Assembly (NCBI RefSeq): GCF_003234815.2
Contig: NZ_CP126279.1
Location: 1,240,001-1,304,000 of the forward strand
Source: Curtobacterium sp. MCBD17_035
GTDB lineage: Bacteria; Actinomycetota; Actinomycetes; Actinomycetales; Microbacteriaceae
Reading direction: 5' to 3'
DNA length: 64,000 nt
This document shows positions 17,454 to 26,158 of the stretch, in pieces. A program made the position numbers and the translations under genes. The notes below the pieces were generated by a model that was not told where the DNA came from, searched no databases, and saw only the letters and a list, made by a program, of their open reading frames with translations. How positions within the stretch are numbered: position 1 is the stretch's first letter; each line of letters starts with the position of its first letter.

Positions 17454-18070
17454 AGCGCGCCCCGGTGCCCGGCGACGTGGTCGCGGAGCACCTCGGCGTA
17501 GCGGGCGGCGTCGCCGGCGGCGACGGCCCGGGCCAGTGCGCGGTGCTGGTCGAGCGCCGGGTGGAGCTGTTCGGGACGGACCCGGATGAGCTGGTGCCGG
17601 AGGCGTTGCTGGCGGTCGTGGAGGAGGCGGGTGAAGTGCACCGCGACGGGGTTCTCCGCGGCCGCGACGACCGCGGTGTGGAACGCGTCGTCGGCGTCGA
17701 CGAACCGGTCCACGTCGTGTTCCGCGATCGCGTCGGCCTGGTCGCGCAGGAGGTCGTCGAGCACGGGCACGAGGTCCGGACGCGGGCCACCGCGGAGTGC
17801 TCGGGTCGCCGCGGACGCCTCGACCGCTTCCCGCATCTCGAGGACGTCGGCGGACTCGCTCGGGGACATGCGGCGGACGACGGCGCCCTTCCGGGACTCG
17901 AGCGTGAGCAGTTGCTCCGCGGCGAGCCGGAGGAACGCCTCGTGCACCGGGGTCCGGCTGATGCCGAGCTCCTGGCAGACGACCCCCTCGCTGAGGAGGG
18001 TACCGCCAGGGAGTTCACCGCGGATGATCTGGTGCTTCGTGTGCTCGTAGGCGCGCTCCGCGGACGACAT
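17450..18070 (-). CDS. GntR-family (FadR/FCD-type) transcriptional regulator
   Basis: A 206-aa regulator starting at ATG 18070. The N-terminal winged helix reads AYEHTKHQIIRGELPGGTLL, LGISRTPVHEAFLRLAAEQL and ESRKGAVVRRMSPSE; the rest is an all-helical FCD effector domain with metal-binding type residues DADDAFHTAVVAAAEN and late histidines. It leads the operon with the MFS and pcp genes. A perfect 12-bp palindrome lies 16 bases upstream of its start and could mediate autoregulation. Confidence 0.88.
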   Translation of the reverse strand: MSSAERAYEHTKHQIIRGELPGGTLLSEGVVCQELGISRTPVHEAFLRLAAEQLLTLESRKGAVVRRMSPSESADVLEMREAVEASAATRALRGGPRPDLVPVLDDLLRDQADAIAEHDVDRFVDADDAFHTAVVAAAENPVAVHFTRLLHDRQQRLRHQLIRVRPEQLHPALDQHRALARAVAAGDAARYAEVLRDHVAGHRGAL

Positions 18071-18085
18071 GTGTCGATCGTACGT

Positions 18086-18097
18086 CTTGCATGCAAG
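18086..18097. promoter_or_regulatory. CTTGCATGCAAG palindrome, candidate GntR operator
   Basis: Perfect 12-bp palindrome located 16 bases upstream of the GntR start codon, in a short AT-richer stretch. It is well placed to overlap the operon promoter or transcription start. A role as operator is inferred from position only. Confidence 0.5.
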
Positions 18098-18217
18098 TGT
18101 CCGTGCAGCTTGTCCGAGGAGCATGTGAACATCGCGTTTCCGGCCCGGACTCCCGAGGTCCCACCGCGTAGATTGACGGGACGGCGTCGACGGCGACGTC
18201 CGACTGGAGGGACCGCC

Positions 18218-18952
18218 ATGGAGAGGATCACGCGAGCCGAGGACCGTGTCCACCGCCCCGCTGGGCCCTGGACACCGACCGTCCACCGGCTGCTCGCACA
18301 CCTCCACGAGCGCGGGTTCGTGGAGGCGCCGGAGCCGATCGCGCTCGGTGAGGTGCTCGAGACCGTGTCGTTCATCCCCGGTCTCGCGGGTGAGTACCCC
18401 TGGACCGACGACGTCGCGTCCGAGGCCGCGCTCGTCACCGCGGCCCGGCTGCTGCGCAACTACCACGACGCCGCTGCCACCTACGCGGTGGCGGCGGACG
18501 ACGTGTGGTCCCAAGCCGACCGCGCTCCTGTCGAGACGATCTGCCACGGCGACTTCGCCCCGTACAACTGCGTGTTCGACGGCCGGGCCGCGGTCGGGAT
18601 CATCGACTTCGACACGGCCCACCCCGGGCCGCGGGTGTGGGACGTCGCGTCGGCGGTCTACCGGTTCGCGCCGCTGACGACCGGGGACACCCCGGTGACG
18701 CGTCTCGACGACCAGCTCGCCCGTGCGGCCGAGTTCTGCCGCGCCTACGACCTCGACGCGCCCAGCCGAGCCGGGCTCGTCGAGGCCGTGGTCGCGGGCC
18801 TCGTCGCCCTCGTGACGACCATCGAGTCCGAGGCCGCCGCCGGGGACCCGAAGTTCGCCCGGGACCTGGCGGCGGGCCACGCCGAGCTCTACCGCGCCGA
18901 CGTCGCCTACATCGAGCACCACGCCGACGCCATCCGGGCCGCCGTGGCCTGA
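18218..18952 (+). CDS. Phosphotransferase (APH-like kinase fold)
   Basis: A 244-aa protein; ATG 18218 has GGAGGG upstream. The C-lobe motifs of aminoglycoside-phosphotransferase/choline-kinase-like enzymes are intact: ICHGDFAPYNCVFDG (catalytic Asp and Mg-binding Asn) and AVGIIDFDTAHPG (metal-binding Asp). The N-lobe is short and lacks an obvious glycine loop, as in several small actinobacterial members. An authentic drug-resistance role is not implied; the acceptor is unknown. Divergent from the GntR operon. Confidence 0.82.
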   Translation: MERITRAEDRVHRPAGPWTPTVHRLLAHLHERGFVEAPEPIALGEVLETVSFIPGLAGEYPWTDDVASEAALVTAARLLRNYHDAAATYAVAADDVWSQADRAPVETICHGDFAPYNCVFDGRAAVGIIDFDTAHPGPRVWDVASAVYRFAPLTTGDTPVTRLDDQLARAAEFCRAYDLDAPSRAGLVEAVVAGLVALVTTIESEAAAGDPKFARDLAAGHAELYRADVAYIEHHADAIRAAVA

Positions 18953-19071
18953 GCAGGGCTCCACGCGGGCGGCACCGCACCGGCACGCAGCCCGCGCCCA
19001 GCGGGAGCACGGCGAGCCCACGGCGAACACGGGGCGTCCTCCGCGCGGCGAGCCGGTAGTGTTCCACCGCC

Positions 19072-20016
19072 ATGAGCGACAGCCCTGCCGACGCCACCCC
19101 GTACGAGGTGCTCGGCGTCCCCGCCTCCGCCGACGACGACACCCTCCGGCGCGCCTACCGCCGGGCTGCCCGCGAGACCCATCCGGACCTCGGTGGGGAC
19201 GCGCGCTCGTTCCGCCTGTTGCAAGAGGCGTGGGAACGCGTCGGCACCCCCGAGGCGCGCCGGGCGTACGACGCCGGAGCCTCCCGTTCGGCGGTCGCCG
19301 CGCACGGACCCGCCGGCGACCCCACGGGGCGTCCGGCCTCGGGCCGTGACGCCTACGCGCCGCCCGCCGCGCGCCGCGACTCCCGCCCACGTGCCCGGTC
19401 CTTCGGGCACCCCGGCGGACTGTCGCGCGAGGTCTTCCTCGCCGCCGAGCGCGAGTGGGTCGGCCTCGGCGACCCGATCGAGGACCCGTACGACCCGGCA
19501 CTCGTCCGCTCCGCCCCGCGCCACATCCGCCGTCTCCTGGCCGAGGCGCTCGCCGAGGAGGCGACCGCGGCGATCGTCGCCGACCTCGGGATCGGTGTGA
19601 CCGTGTGGCACGACCTCGACGCCGGGCCCGAGGGCAAGCTGGACCACGTCGTCCTCACGACGAGCGGACTCTGGGCGCTCGAGTCCATCGACTGGGGTGC
19701 TCCCGTCCGCATCGAGCACGGCGAGGTCGTCGGCGCGACCCTCGCGCCGGGGGAGCGCCCGGTGCGCGAACTCGTCCGGGCTGCGCGCACCGTCCAGAAG
19801 GCGACCCGCGTCCGGTTCACGGGCCGGCTCCTGGTCGTCCCGGACTCCGCGGTCGACGACGACGTCCGGCTCGTGGGGCCGGCACGCAGACCGACCGCGT
19901 TCGTCGTGCGGCGGAGCGCCCTGGCCGGCGTGTTGCTCGGCCCCGGTGCCGAGACGGGATCGGTCGACGTGTTCGAGCTCCGCGCGCGGCTCCAGGAGAC
20001 GGTCCGCTTCGTCTGA
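19072..20016 (+). CDS. J-domain protein with C-terminal NERD-like domain
   Basis: A 314-aa protein. Residues 8-68 form a J domain (PYEVLGVPASADDDTLRRAY with the HPD motif at 37-39), which stimulates Hsp70 ATPase. A Gly/Pro-rich linker follows. The C-terminal half contains GKLDHVVLTTSGLWALES (about residue 183-200), which resembles the core of the nuclease-related NERD domain, where an Asp and a Glu sit in this arrangement. Gene is flanked by the phosphotransferase gene and a convergent S4 protein gene. The NERD assignment is from motif shape and less certain than the J domain. Confidence 0.78.
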   Translation: MSDSPADATPYEVLGVPASADDDTLRRAYRRAARETHPDLGGDARSFRLLQEAWERVGTPEARRAYDAGASRSAVAAHGPAGDPTGRPASGRDAYAPPAARRDSRPRARSFGHPGGLSREVFLAAEREWVGLGDPIEDPYDPALVRSAPRHIRRLLAEALAEEATAAIVADLGIGVTVWHDLDAGPEGKLDHVVLTTSGLWALESIDWGAPVRIEHGEVVGATLAPGERPVRELVRAARTVQKATRVRFTGRLLVVPDSAVDDDVRLVGPARRPTAFVVRRSALAGVLLGPGAETGSVDVFELRARLQETVRFV

Positions 20017-20067
20017 CCGTGCTCGTCGTCGGACCGCGAGCGCCGAGCGCCGACCCGAGACGCGGCT

Positions 20068-20430
20068 TCAGTACCCGCGCAGCTTCTCGAGGTCGCGGCG
20101 CTCCCGCCCGGTCGGTCGACCCGCTCCGCGGTCCCGCACCGGCAACCAGGCCGTCTCCTCGCGCGGCGGCGGTGGGGGCGTCCGGTCCTCCAGACACGTG
20201 GCGGCCACCGGTGCCCCGACGCGCTTGACGACGATCCCGCGCACGACGACGATCCGTTCGACCCCGTTGGTCCGCAACCGCACCTCGTCGCCGATCCCGA
20301 CCGACTGCGCTGCCTTGACGCGCTCGCCGTTCACCCGGACGTGCCCGGCACGGCAGGCAGCGGTGGCGGCGGAGCGGGTCTTCGTCAGCCGCACCGCCCA
20401 CAACCAGCTGTCGACGCGGGCGCGGTCCAT
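20068..20430 (-). CDS. S4-domain RNA-binding protein (Hsp15-like)
   Basis: A 120-aa protein. Residues 5-50 form an S4 RNA-binding domain (VDSWLWAVRLTKTRSAATAA, then AGHVRVNGERVKAAQSVGIG), as in heat-shock protein 15 (HslR). The C-terminus is proline-rich then basic (GRPTGRERRDLEKLRGY). Hsp15 rescues stalled 50S subunits carrying nascent chain-tRNA; extending this role here is inference. It is divergent from the small protein gene at 20466, only 35 bases away. Confidence 0.88.
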   Translation of the reverse strand: MDRARVDSWLWAVRLTKTRSAATAACRAGHVRVNGERVKAAQSVGIGDEVRLRTNGVERIVVVRGIVVKRVGAPVAATCLEDRTPPPPPREETAWLPVRDRGAGRPTGRERRDLEKLRGY

Positions 20431-20465
20431 GCGCGACAGCCTATGCGGAACGCCCCGGTCCTACC

Positions 20466-20795
20466 ATGAGTGCCGTGGACGACGACCCCGACGGCCAGGC
20501 CGACCCTGCCGACCACGCGGGCTCCGCTGCGCGTGACGACGTCCGCCGCGCGGACGCCCACCGCCGCCGGGCGCTCGCCCTCCTCGCCACCGCCCCGATC
20601 GGCACGCGCCTGGTGGTGCGCGCCCACCACGGCGACGGTGCGCGGGACGCCCTCGGCACCCTGGTCGCACGCACCGACACGATCTGCACGGTGCGCACCC
20701 GCCGCGAGGACGTCGACATCGCCCTCGCCGCCGTCGTCGCCGCCCGTCCGGTGCCACCTCCGCCGCCGCCCCGCGAGCGCCGACGCGCGTCCTGA
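20466..20795 (+). CDS. Small protein resembling the N-terminal domain of actinobacterial GNAT proteins
   Basis: A 109-aa protein. After a 25-residue acidic start comes HRRRALALLATAPIGTRLVV followed by DALGTLVARTDTICTVRTRR and VDIALAAVVAARPVPPPPPP. In actinobacteria such a beta-rich segment (VGTRVVVR...DALG.L......V.TRRG...V....VVAA..VPPPP) is found N-terminal to some GNAT acetyltransferases. Here it stands without the acetyltransferase. No RNA-binding or catalytic motif seen; function unknown. Confidence 0.6.
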   Translation: MSAVDDDPDGQADPADHAGSAARDDVRRADAHRRRALALLATAPIGTRLVVRAHHGDGARDALGTLVARTDTICTVRTRREDVDIALAAVVAARPVPPPPPPRERRRAS

Positions 20796-20852
20796 GCGCG
20801 CCGCCCGCGCGCCTCGTCGAGCGGGGGACCCGACGCCCGTACCGTGAACGGC

Positions 20853-22283
20853 ATGGTCCCCGCACCACAGGCACCGAACCCGGCACCGGCCCCGTCATCG
20901 GTGGGCCCGTCGTCGGTGGCCCCGTCGTCGCCGGACGTGAGCTCGTCGGCCGGGGTGCCGGCGCCGTCGCCCGGCCGGTCGACGCCGGGTCGCCGCGAGC
21001 ACGCCGACACCGTGACCGACCGCACCGCCCGCGTCAGCATCGCGCGCCCCGCGTCCTGGGCGACCGTGCACGCCGCAGACGCGGACCTCCGGACCACGGG
21101 TGACGGCGTCACCGTGACCGTGCGCTCCCGCCCCAGCGACAACGGCATCGCGGACGAGACCGCCGCGCTGGTCGCTCGGCTGCCCGGCTCGGTCGACGGC
21201 GTGCTCGTCGTCGGGTGCGACCCGTGGGGGAGCGCCGGGGCGCCGGCCCGCCTCGTCGAGTACCACCGCCCCGCTCCGCCGCTGGAGGCCGCCGCCGCGA
21301 CGGACCGTCCCGCGGTCGGCGAGTCGGACGGCACCGAGCACGGACACGAACCGCACCGGCCCGTTCCCGCCGTCGGCCACCGCGCCCCCGACCGCACGGG
21401 CGTCTTCGTGTCGCACCTGCTCGTCACCACCGGTCGCCACCGCATCGACGTCGTCGCCGAGCGCCCGCTCGCGGTCCTCGACGCCACCGACGACGTCGTC
21501 GCCCGCGTGCTCGAGTCCGTCCGCGTCGTCGGCCCCGCGCCGGCCGCAGCCCAGCCGCCACGCGTGCTCGAGGACGTCCCGGTCCCCGTGCGCCCGACGC
21601 TCGCCCCGTTCGGTGTGCCGGTGGATGCCGAGGCGCTCGCCGCGCTGCAGGGCATGGCGGGCCGCCGTTGGAACCCCGCGGTCCTCCGGTCGCCCGGCGG
21701 TCGCGCGCTCATCGACCAGGGGCTCGTCGGCCGCTTCGGCACCGTCCCGTCACTGACGAGCGCGGTGCTCGCGCCCTGGGAAGCCGGCGTCGACCCCGTC
21801 ACGCTCGAGCAGCAGCGGGAGGACGGGCACGCCACCCGGCTCCGCTGGTGGCGTGGCGACGCCGCCGTGACCGTGCTGGACGGGACCGAGGAGGCCGGCT
21901 TCCGCATCGGCAGCGTCGACGACGCCACGCTCCTGGCGCTCGCGGCCGGGAGGGTCGGGGTGACCCCGTCGTGGACCTTCGCCTTCGCGACGCCGCGGCT
22001 CCCGGCCGCGGTCCTGGACCGCCGGGTCGAGGACCCGACGGCCCGCCCCGACCTGCCCGTGGCGGTCCGCACGGCCGATCCGGTGCTCGCGCGGTTCTGG
22101 GACGCCCCGTGGACCGTGTCGCACCTCCGGGTGCCGACGCGGCCGCGTCCCGTCACGGTGGTCCACGCCGCGGGCGTCGGCTTCGCGCGCATCGGACGGG
22201 CGACGGCCGAGGGGACCGCGATCCGGGTCGAGGCGTCCGCGAACGTCCACCGTCTGCTCGTCCGCACGGTCCTGGCGGGCTGA
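20853..22283 (+). CDS. Hypothetical protein, 476 aa
   Basis: I do not recognise this protein. ATG 20853 is chosen; in-frame GTG 20844 is possible. Residues 1-50 are Pro/Ser-rich and disordered. Two alpha/beta regions follow: about 60-230 (ending in ERPLAVLDATDDVVARVLES) and about 255-476 (RSPGGRALIDQGLVGRFGTV through ANVHRLLVRTVLAG). No signal peptide or membrane helix. Composition and codon use match the neighbours, so it is probably a lineage-specific cytoplasmic protein. It is convergent with the HtrA gene, with 25 bases between. Confidence 0.6.
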   Translation: MVPAPQAPNPAPAPSSVGPSSVAPSSPDVSSSAGVPAPSPGRSTPGRREHADTVTDRTARVSIARPASWATVHAADADLRTTGDGVTVTVRSRPSDNGIADETAALVARLPGSVDGVLVVGCDPWGSAGAPARLVEYHRPAPPLEAAAATDRPAVGESDGTEHGHEPHRPVPAVGHRAPDRTGVFVSHLLVTTGRHRIDVVAERPLAVLDATDDVVARVLESVRVVGPAPAAAQPPRVLEDVPVPVRPTLAPFGVPVDAEALAALQGMAGRRWNPAVLRSPGGRALIDQGLVGRFGTVPSLTSAVLAPWEAGVDPVTLEQQREDGHATRLRWWRGDAAVTVLDGTEEAGFRIGSVDDATLLALAAGRVGVTPSWTFAFATPRLPAAVLDRRVEDPTARPDLPVAVRTADPVLARFWDAPWTVSHLRVPTRPRPVTVVHAAGVGFARIGRATAEGTAIRVEASANVHRLLVRTVLAG

Positions 22284-22308
22284 CCCCGGTCCTCCCGGAC
22301 GTCCCGCG

Positions 22309-23763
22309 TCAGGCGGCCGGACCGGCGACGAGCGTCGCGGTGACCGTTCCCGCCGTGCCGTCGGCGGCGGTGTACCCGACGGTGACCGAGTCCCCCACGG
22401 CGTGTGCCTGGATGAGCTCGGTGAGCTGATCGGCACCGGTCACGGCGGTGCCGTCGATGCTCGTGATCGTGTCGCCCGCGGCGAGCCCGGCGTTCTCGGC
22501 CGGGGACCCGGACACGACGCCCTGCAGCGTGACACCCGAGCCGGTGGTCGGAGTCGTCGACGAGACCTCCGCGCCGAGGAAGGCCGGGGTCCCGATGACG
22601 ATCGTCGAGGTCGCGGTGCCGGACAGGATCCGTTCGGCGATGCTCTTGGCCGTCGCGATCGGGATCGCGTACCCGGTGACGTCGCTCGTGCCCGACGACG
22701 CGGCGGTGGTCATCCCGACCACCTCGCCCTCGGAGTCGAGCAGCGGACCGCCCGAGTCGCCGGACACGACGTCGGCCGCGACCTCGATGAGACCGGTGAG
22801 CGACTCCGTGCCGGTGCCGGACTCGCTCTGCACGGTGATGTCCTGGTCGAGCGCGGTCACGGAGCCCGTCGCGGCGACGAGTTCGCCCTGGCCCTCCGCG
22901 TTCCCGACGTCGGTCACGGTGTCGCCGACGGCCAGGTCGTCGTCGTCGTCGAGCGTCGCGGTGGTGAGGTCCGACGCCCCGCGCAGCTCGAGCACGGCGA
23001 CGTCGTCGGTCTTGTCGGTGCCGACGACGTCCGCCGTGTAGGTCTTGCCGGTGGACTCGACGGTCACCTCGATGCTCGTGGCGTCCTCGACGACGTGGTT
23101 GTTCGTCAGGATCTCGCCGTCGGAGGAGATGATCATCCCGGTGCCGGCGGCCTGCGACGAGGAGTCGTAGTCGAGCGTCGTGTCGATCGTCACGATCCCG
23201 GCCTTCTGCGAGTCGGTGGCCGCGGTCCGGGCGCTGTCGGTGGATCCACTCGACCCCGTCCCGCTCGTCCCGGAACCGCTCGATCCGCTCGACGAGCCGT
23301 CGCCCGGGACGGACCAGCCGCCACCGATGCCGCCGCTGTCCGACGATCCGTTGCTCGAGGACCCGCTCGACTGGCTCGAGGTCGTGGTCCCCGTGTCCCG
23401 GGAGGCCAGGCCGAAGGCGGTGCCGCCCGCGGCGCTGACGATCGCGAGGGTGGCGACACCCGCCCCGACCATGAGGCCGACGCGGCGGCGCTTCGGCTTC
23501 GCTCCCGCGGTCGCGTCGGTGGCGCCCGCCGTGGCCCCGACGAGGTAGGGGCCGTGGCCGTCGTGCGTGTACGTGTAGGGGCCGGAGCCGTCCGGCGCGT
23601 AGAGGTAGGGGCCCGATCCGTCGAACGCGTAGGCGGACCGTAGCGTGCTCGGGTCGACGTGCGGTGCCGCTGCGGGAACCGGCGTGCCGATGGGCTGCGT
23701 GGTGTCGCGCGGGGCGTCCTCGTCGCGCTCGTCGTCGGCGGGGGTGGTGGGGTGCTCGGTCAT
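22309..23763 (-). CDS. Membrane-anchored S1C serine protease (HtrA/DegP-like) with PDZ domain
   Basis: A 484-aa protein; ATG 23763 with GGAGAG before it. Order: acidic cytoplasmic head, three GSGPYLYAPD-like repeats (residues 48-76), basic KPKRRR, one membrane helix (about 95-118), a Ser/Gly-rich linker, then a trypsin-like protease with His223 (NNHVV), Asp254 (DDVAVLEL) and Ser337 (GDSGGPL), and a PDZ domain from about 395. It should act outside the membrane on misfolded or cell-wall proteins. The cytoplasmic head before the helix is typical of actinobacterial PepD/HtrA proteins. Confidence 0.92.
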   Translation of the reverse strand: MTEHPTTPADDERDEDAPRDTTQPIGTPVPAAAPHVDPSTLRSAYAFDGSGPYLYAPDGSGPYTYTHDGHGPYLVGATAGATDATAGAKPKRRRVGLMVGAGVATLAIVSAAGGTAFGLASRDTGTTTSSQSSGSSSNGSSDSGGIGGGWSVPGDGSSSGSSGSGTSGTGSSGSTDSARTAATDSQKAGIVTIDTTLDYDSSSQAAGTGMIISSDGEILTNNHVVEDATSIEVTVESTGKTYTADVVGTDKTDDVAVLELRGASDLTTATLDDDDDLAVGDTVTDVGNAEGQGELVAATGSVTALDQDITVQSESGTGTESLTGLIEVAADVVSGDSGGPLLDSEGEVVGMTTAASSGTSDVTGYAIPIATAKSIAERILSGTATSTIVIGTPAFLGAEVSSTTPTTGSGVTLQGVVSGSPAENAGLAAGDTITSIDGTAVTGADQLTELIQAHAVGDSVTVGYTAADGTAGTVTATLVAGPAA

Positions 23764-23953
23764 TGGTCTCTCCGGTGGCTCGTCCGACAGCCGGTGGGGC
23801 GTCGATGCGTCCAGTACAGGACCCGATCCGATGAGTGACCTATGAGCGGCGTGGACAGCGGCTCCGCACTCCCTCGGGAACGGCTGCGGCGCCGTCCCCG
23901 TCGCCACCGCGCCCGCCGTTCGACCGCGGGGGAGCCGGACTAGGCTTGCGCCG

Positions 23954-24973
23954 ATGTCCCCGACCGCTCGTCCGCGCCGAGCGCGCCTCGTCGGGACGAC
24001 CGCCGTGTCCCTGGTGGTGCTCGTCGCGGCGTGCGTGCTCAGCGTCATGGTCGGCGCGCGTCCGATCGATCCGCTGACGGTCGTCACGGTGCTCCTGCAC
24101 CCCGGCCGGACGGACGAGATCACGCTCATCGTCGTCGGCGAGCGGGTGCCCCGGACGGCGCTCGGACTCGTCGCCGGAGCCGCGCTCGGGGTGGCGGGCG
24201 CGGTGATGCAGGGCGTCACCCGCAACCCGCTCGCGGATCCGGGCATCCTCGGCATCAACGCCGGCGCCGCACTCGCGGTGGTCGTCGGGACGACGGTGTT
24301 CGGGATCGCGGGCACGGCGGCGACGCTGCCGTTCGCCTTCGTCGGCGCCGCCGTCGCGGCCGTCGTGGTGTACGGGATCGCATCGGCCGGGAGGCGCGGG
24401 CCGACCCCGGTGGGCCTCGCTCTGTCGGGTGCCGTGGTCGCCGCCGCACTCGGGTCGGTCACGACCGCGGTCCTCCTGACGCACCAGTCGGCACTCGACC
24501 GCATCCGCTTCTGGCAGGTGGGTTCGCTGGCGACGGGGGACCTGCACGTCGTCGCTGTCGTCGCCGTGCCGGTCGTCGTCGGCCTGGCCATCGCCATGAC
24601 CCTCGGCCGGTCACTCGACACGCTCGCCCTCGGGGACGAGCTCGCGGCGTCCCTCGGGCAGCGGGTCGTCGTGGCGCGGGCACTCGGCGCGCTCGCCACG
24701 GTCCTCCTCGCGGGCGCGGCGACGGCGGCGATCGGACCCGTCGGGTTCGTCGGGCTCGCGGTGCCGCACGCCGTCCGCCGTGTCACCGGTCCGGCGAACC
24801 GGTGGACCCTGCCGTTGTCCGCGATCGTGGCCCCGGCCCTCCTGCTCGTCGCCGACGTCATCGGTCGTGTCGTCGCCTTCCCGGGCGAGGTCCAGGTCGG
24901 CATCGTGACGGCGGTGATCGGCGCTCCCGTGTTCATCGCGCTCGTCCGGAGCAGGGCGGTGCGGGACCTGTGA
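23954..24973 (+). CDS. FecCD-family iron/siderophore ABC permease
   Basis: A 339-aa permease of the BtuC/FecC type, with about ten helices. Family motifs are seen: RVPRTALGLVAGAALGVAGA and MQGVTRNPLADPGILGINAGA, and the cytoplasmic coupling region GDELAASLGQRV and GPVGFVGLAVPHAVR. It pairs with the next gene, whose GTG overlaps its stop by four bases, so the two probably form a heterodimeric membrane channel. No binding protein or ATPase gene lies next to the pair in this window. Confidence 0.92.
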   Translation: MSPTARPRRARLVGTTAVSLVVLVAACVLSVMVGARPIDPLTVVTVLLHPGRTDEITLIVVGERVPRTALGLVAGAALGVAGAVMQGVTRNPLADPGILGINAGAALAVVVGTTVFGIAGTAATLPFAFVGAAVAAVVVYGIASAGRRGPTPVGLALSGAVVAAALGSVTTAVLLTHQSALDRIRFWQVGSLATGDLHVVAVVAVPVVVGLAIAMTLGRSLDTLALGDELAASLGQRVVVARALGALATVLLAGAATAAIGPVGFVGLAVPHAVRRVTGPANRWTLPLSAIVAPALLLVADVIGRVVAFPGEVQVGIVTAVIGAPVFIALVRSRAVRDL

Positions 24974-25992
24974 GCGTGTCGACCCGGACCCCTCGGCGAC
25001 CACGGGGCACCGATGCCGGACTGCGGCGCGAGCTCCTCGTGCTCGCGGGGGCCCTCGTGCTCGTCGTGGTGCTCGCCGTCGCCGCGCTCGGCCTCGGCGA
25101 GATCGCGATCTCCCCGGGTGAGGTCCTGGCCGCGCTCGTGGGACGCGCGGACCGCGTGACGGACTTCGTCATCACCGAGCTCCGCGGGCCCCGGCTGCTG
25201 GCGGCGGTCCTCGTCGGCGCGAGCCTCGGCACCGCCGGCGGCATCGTGCAGAGCGTCGTGCGGAACCCGATCGCGAGCCCCGACGTCATCGGGATCACCT
25301 CGGGAGCGAGCGCGTCGGGCATCACGGCCATCGCGCTGTTCGCCGCCTCGGGGCTCACCCTGTTCTCGGTCGTCGTCGTCGGTGCCGTCCTCGTGACGGT
25401 CGTCATCGCCGCGCTGAGCTGGCGCGGCGGGATCGGGGACAACCGGCTCGTCCTCGTCGGCGTCGGCGTCGCGGCGATCGCCGTGAGCGTCACGGGGTGG
25501 ATGCTCACGCGCGGGAACGTGCAGGACGCCGCCGTCGCGCTCGTGTGGCTCACGGGCAGCCTCAACGCGGTCGACCCCACGGTGCTCGCGGTGCTCGCGG
25601 TGGCGTTCGTCGTGCTGTTCGTCCTCGCCCTCCTCCAGTCGCCGCGGCTCGGGGTGCTCACCCTCGGGGACGACGTCGCGGCGTCGTTGGGGCTGCCGCC
25701 GGACCGGGCCAAGGTGCTGCTCGTCCTCACCGCGGTCGGCCTGAGCGCCTCGGCGGTGGCGGCTGCGGGCCCGGTGTCGTTCGTCGCGCTCATGGCCGCG
25801 CCGATCGCCCGTCGTCTCGTCGGTCGTGGTCGCGTCGCCCTCGCTCCCGCCGCGGCGGTGGGGGCCGTCATCGTGCAGGCGAGCGACCTCGTGGCGCAGT
25901 TCGCGATCCCCGGGGTGGCGGTGCCCGTCGGCGTCGTCACGGGCATCGTCGGCGCGCCGTACCTGCTCTGGCTGATCGCGCGCGGGCGCTGA
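24970..25992 (+). CDS. FecCD-family iron/siderophore ABC permease
   Basis: A 340-aa BtuC-like permease that starts at GTG 24970 in a GTGA overlap with the previous gene; GTG 24976 is an alternative. Motifs match the family: ELRGPRLLAAVLVGASLGTA, QSVVRNPIASPDVIGITSGA, GDDVAASLGLPPDRAK and GPVSFVALMAAPIARRL. Together with its partner it would form the transmembrane channel of a ferric-siderophore or similar importer. The ATPase and solute-binding protein must be encoded elsewhere. Confidence 0.92.
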   Translation: MSVSTRTPRRPRGTDAGLRRELLVLAGALVLVVVLAVAALGLGEIAISPGEVLAALVGRADRVTDFVITELRGPRLLAAVLVGASLGTAGGIVQSVVRNPIASPDVIGITSGASASGITAIALFAASGLTLFSVVVVGAVLVTVVIAALSWRGGIGDNRLVLVGVGVAAIAVSVTGWMLTRGNVQDAAVALVWLTGSLNAVDPTVLAVLAVAFVVLFVLALLQSPRLGVLTLGDDVAASLGLPPDRAKVLLVLTAVGLSASAVAAAGPVSFVALMAAPIARRLVGRGRVALAPAAAVGAVIVQASDLVAQFAIPGVAVPVGVVTGIVGAPYLLWLIARGR

Positions 25993-26158
25993 CCGCGCCC
26001 GCCCGTTCCACGCTGCTCCACGCCGACCGAGCAGGACCTCCCGGCGGTCCCGCCGTGTGCGGGACGTGTGTGGACCGTGCGGTCGCTCCACAGGAGTGAA
26101 AGGGCGTTCGCGGTGCCGCGCGTTTCCGATACGCTGGTCCGCCAGAAGGAGGTCCACG

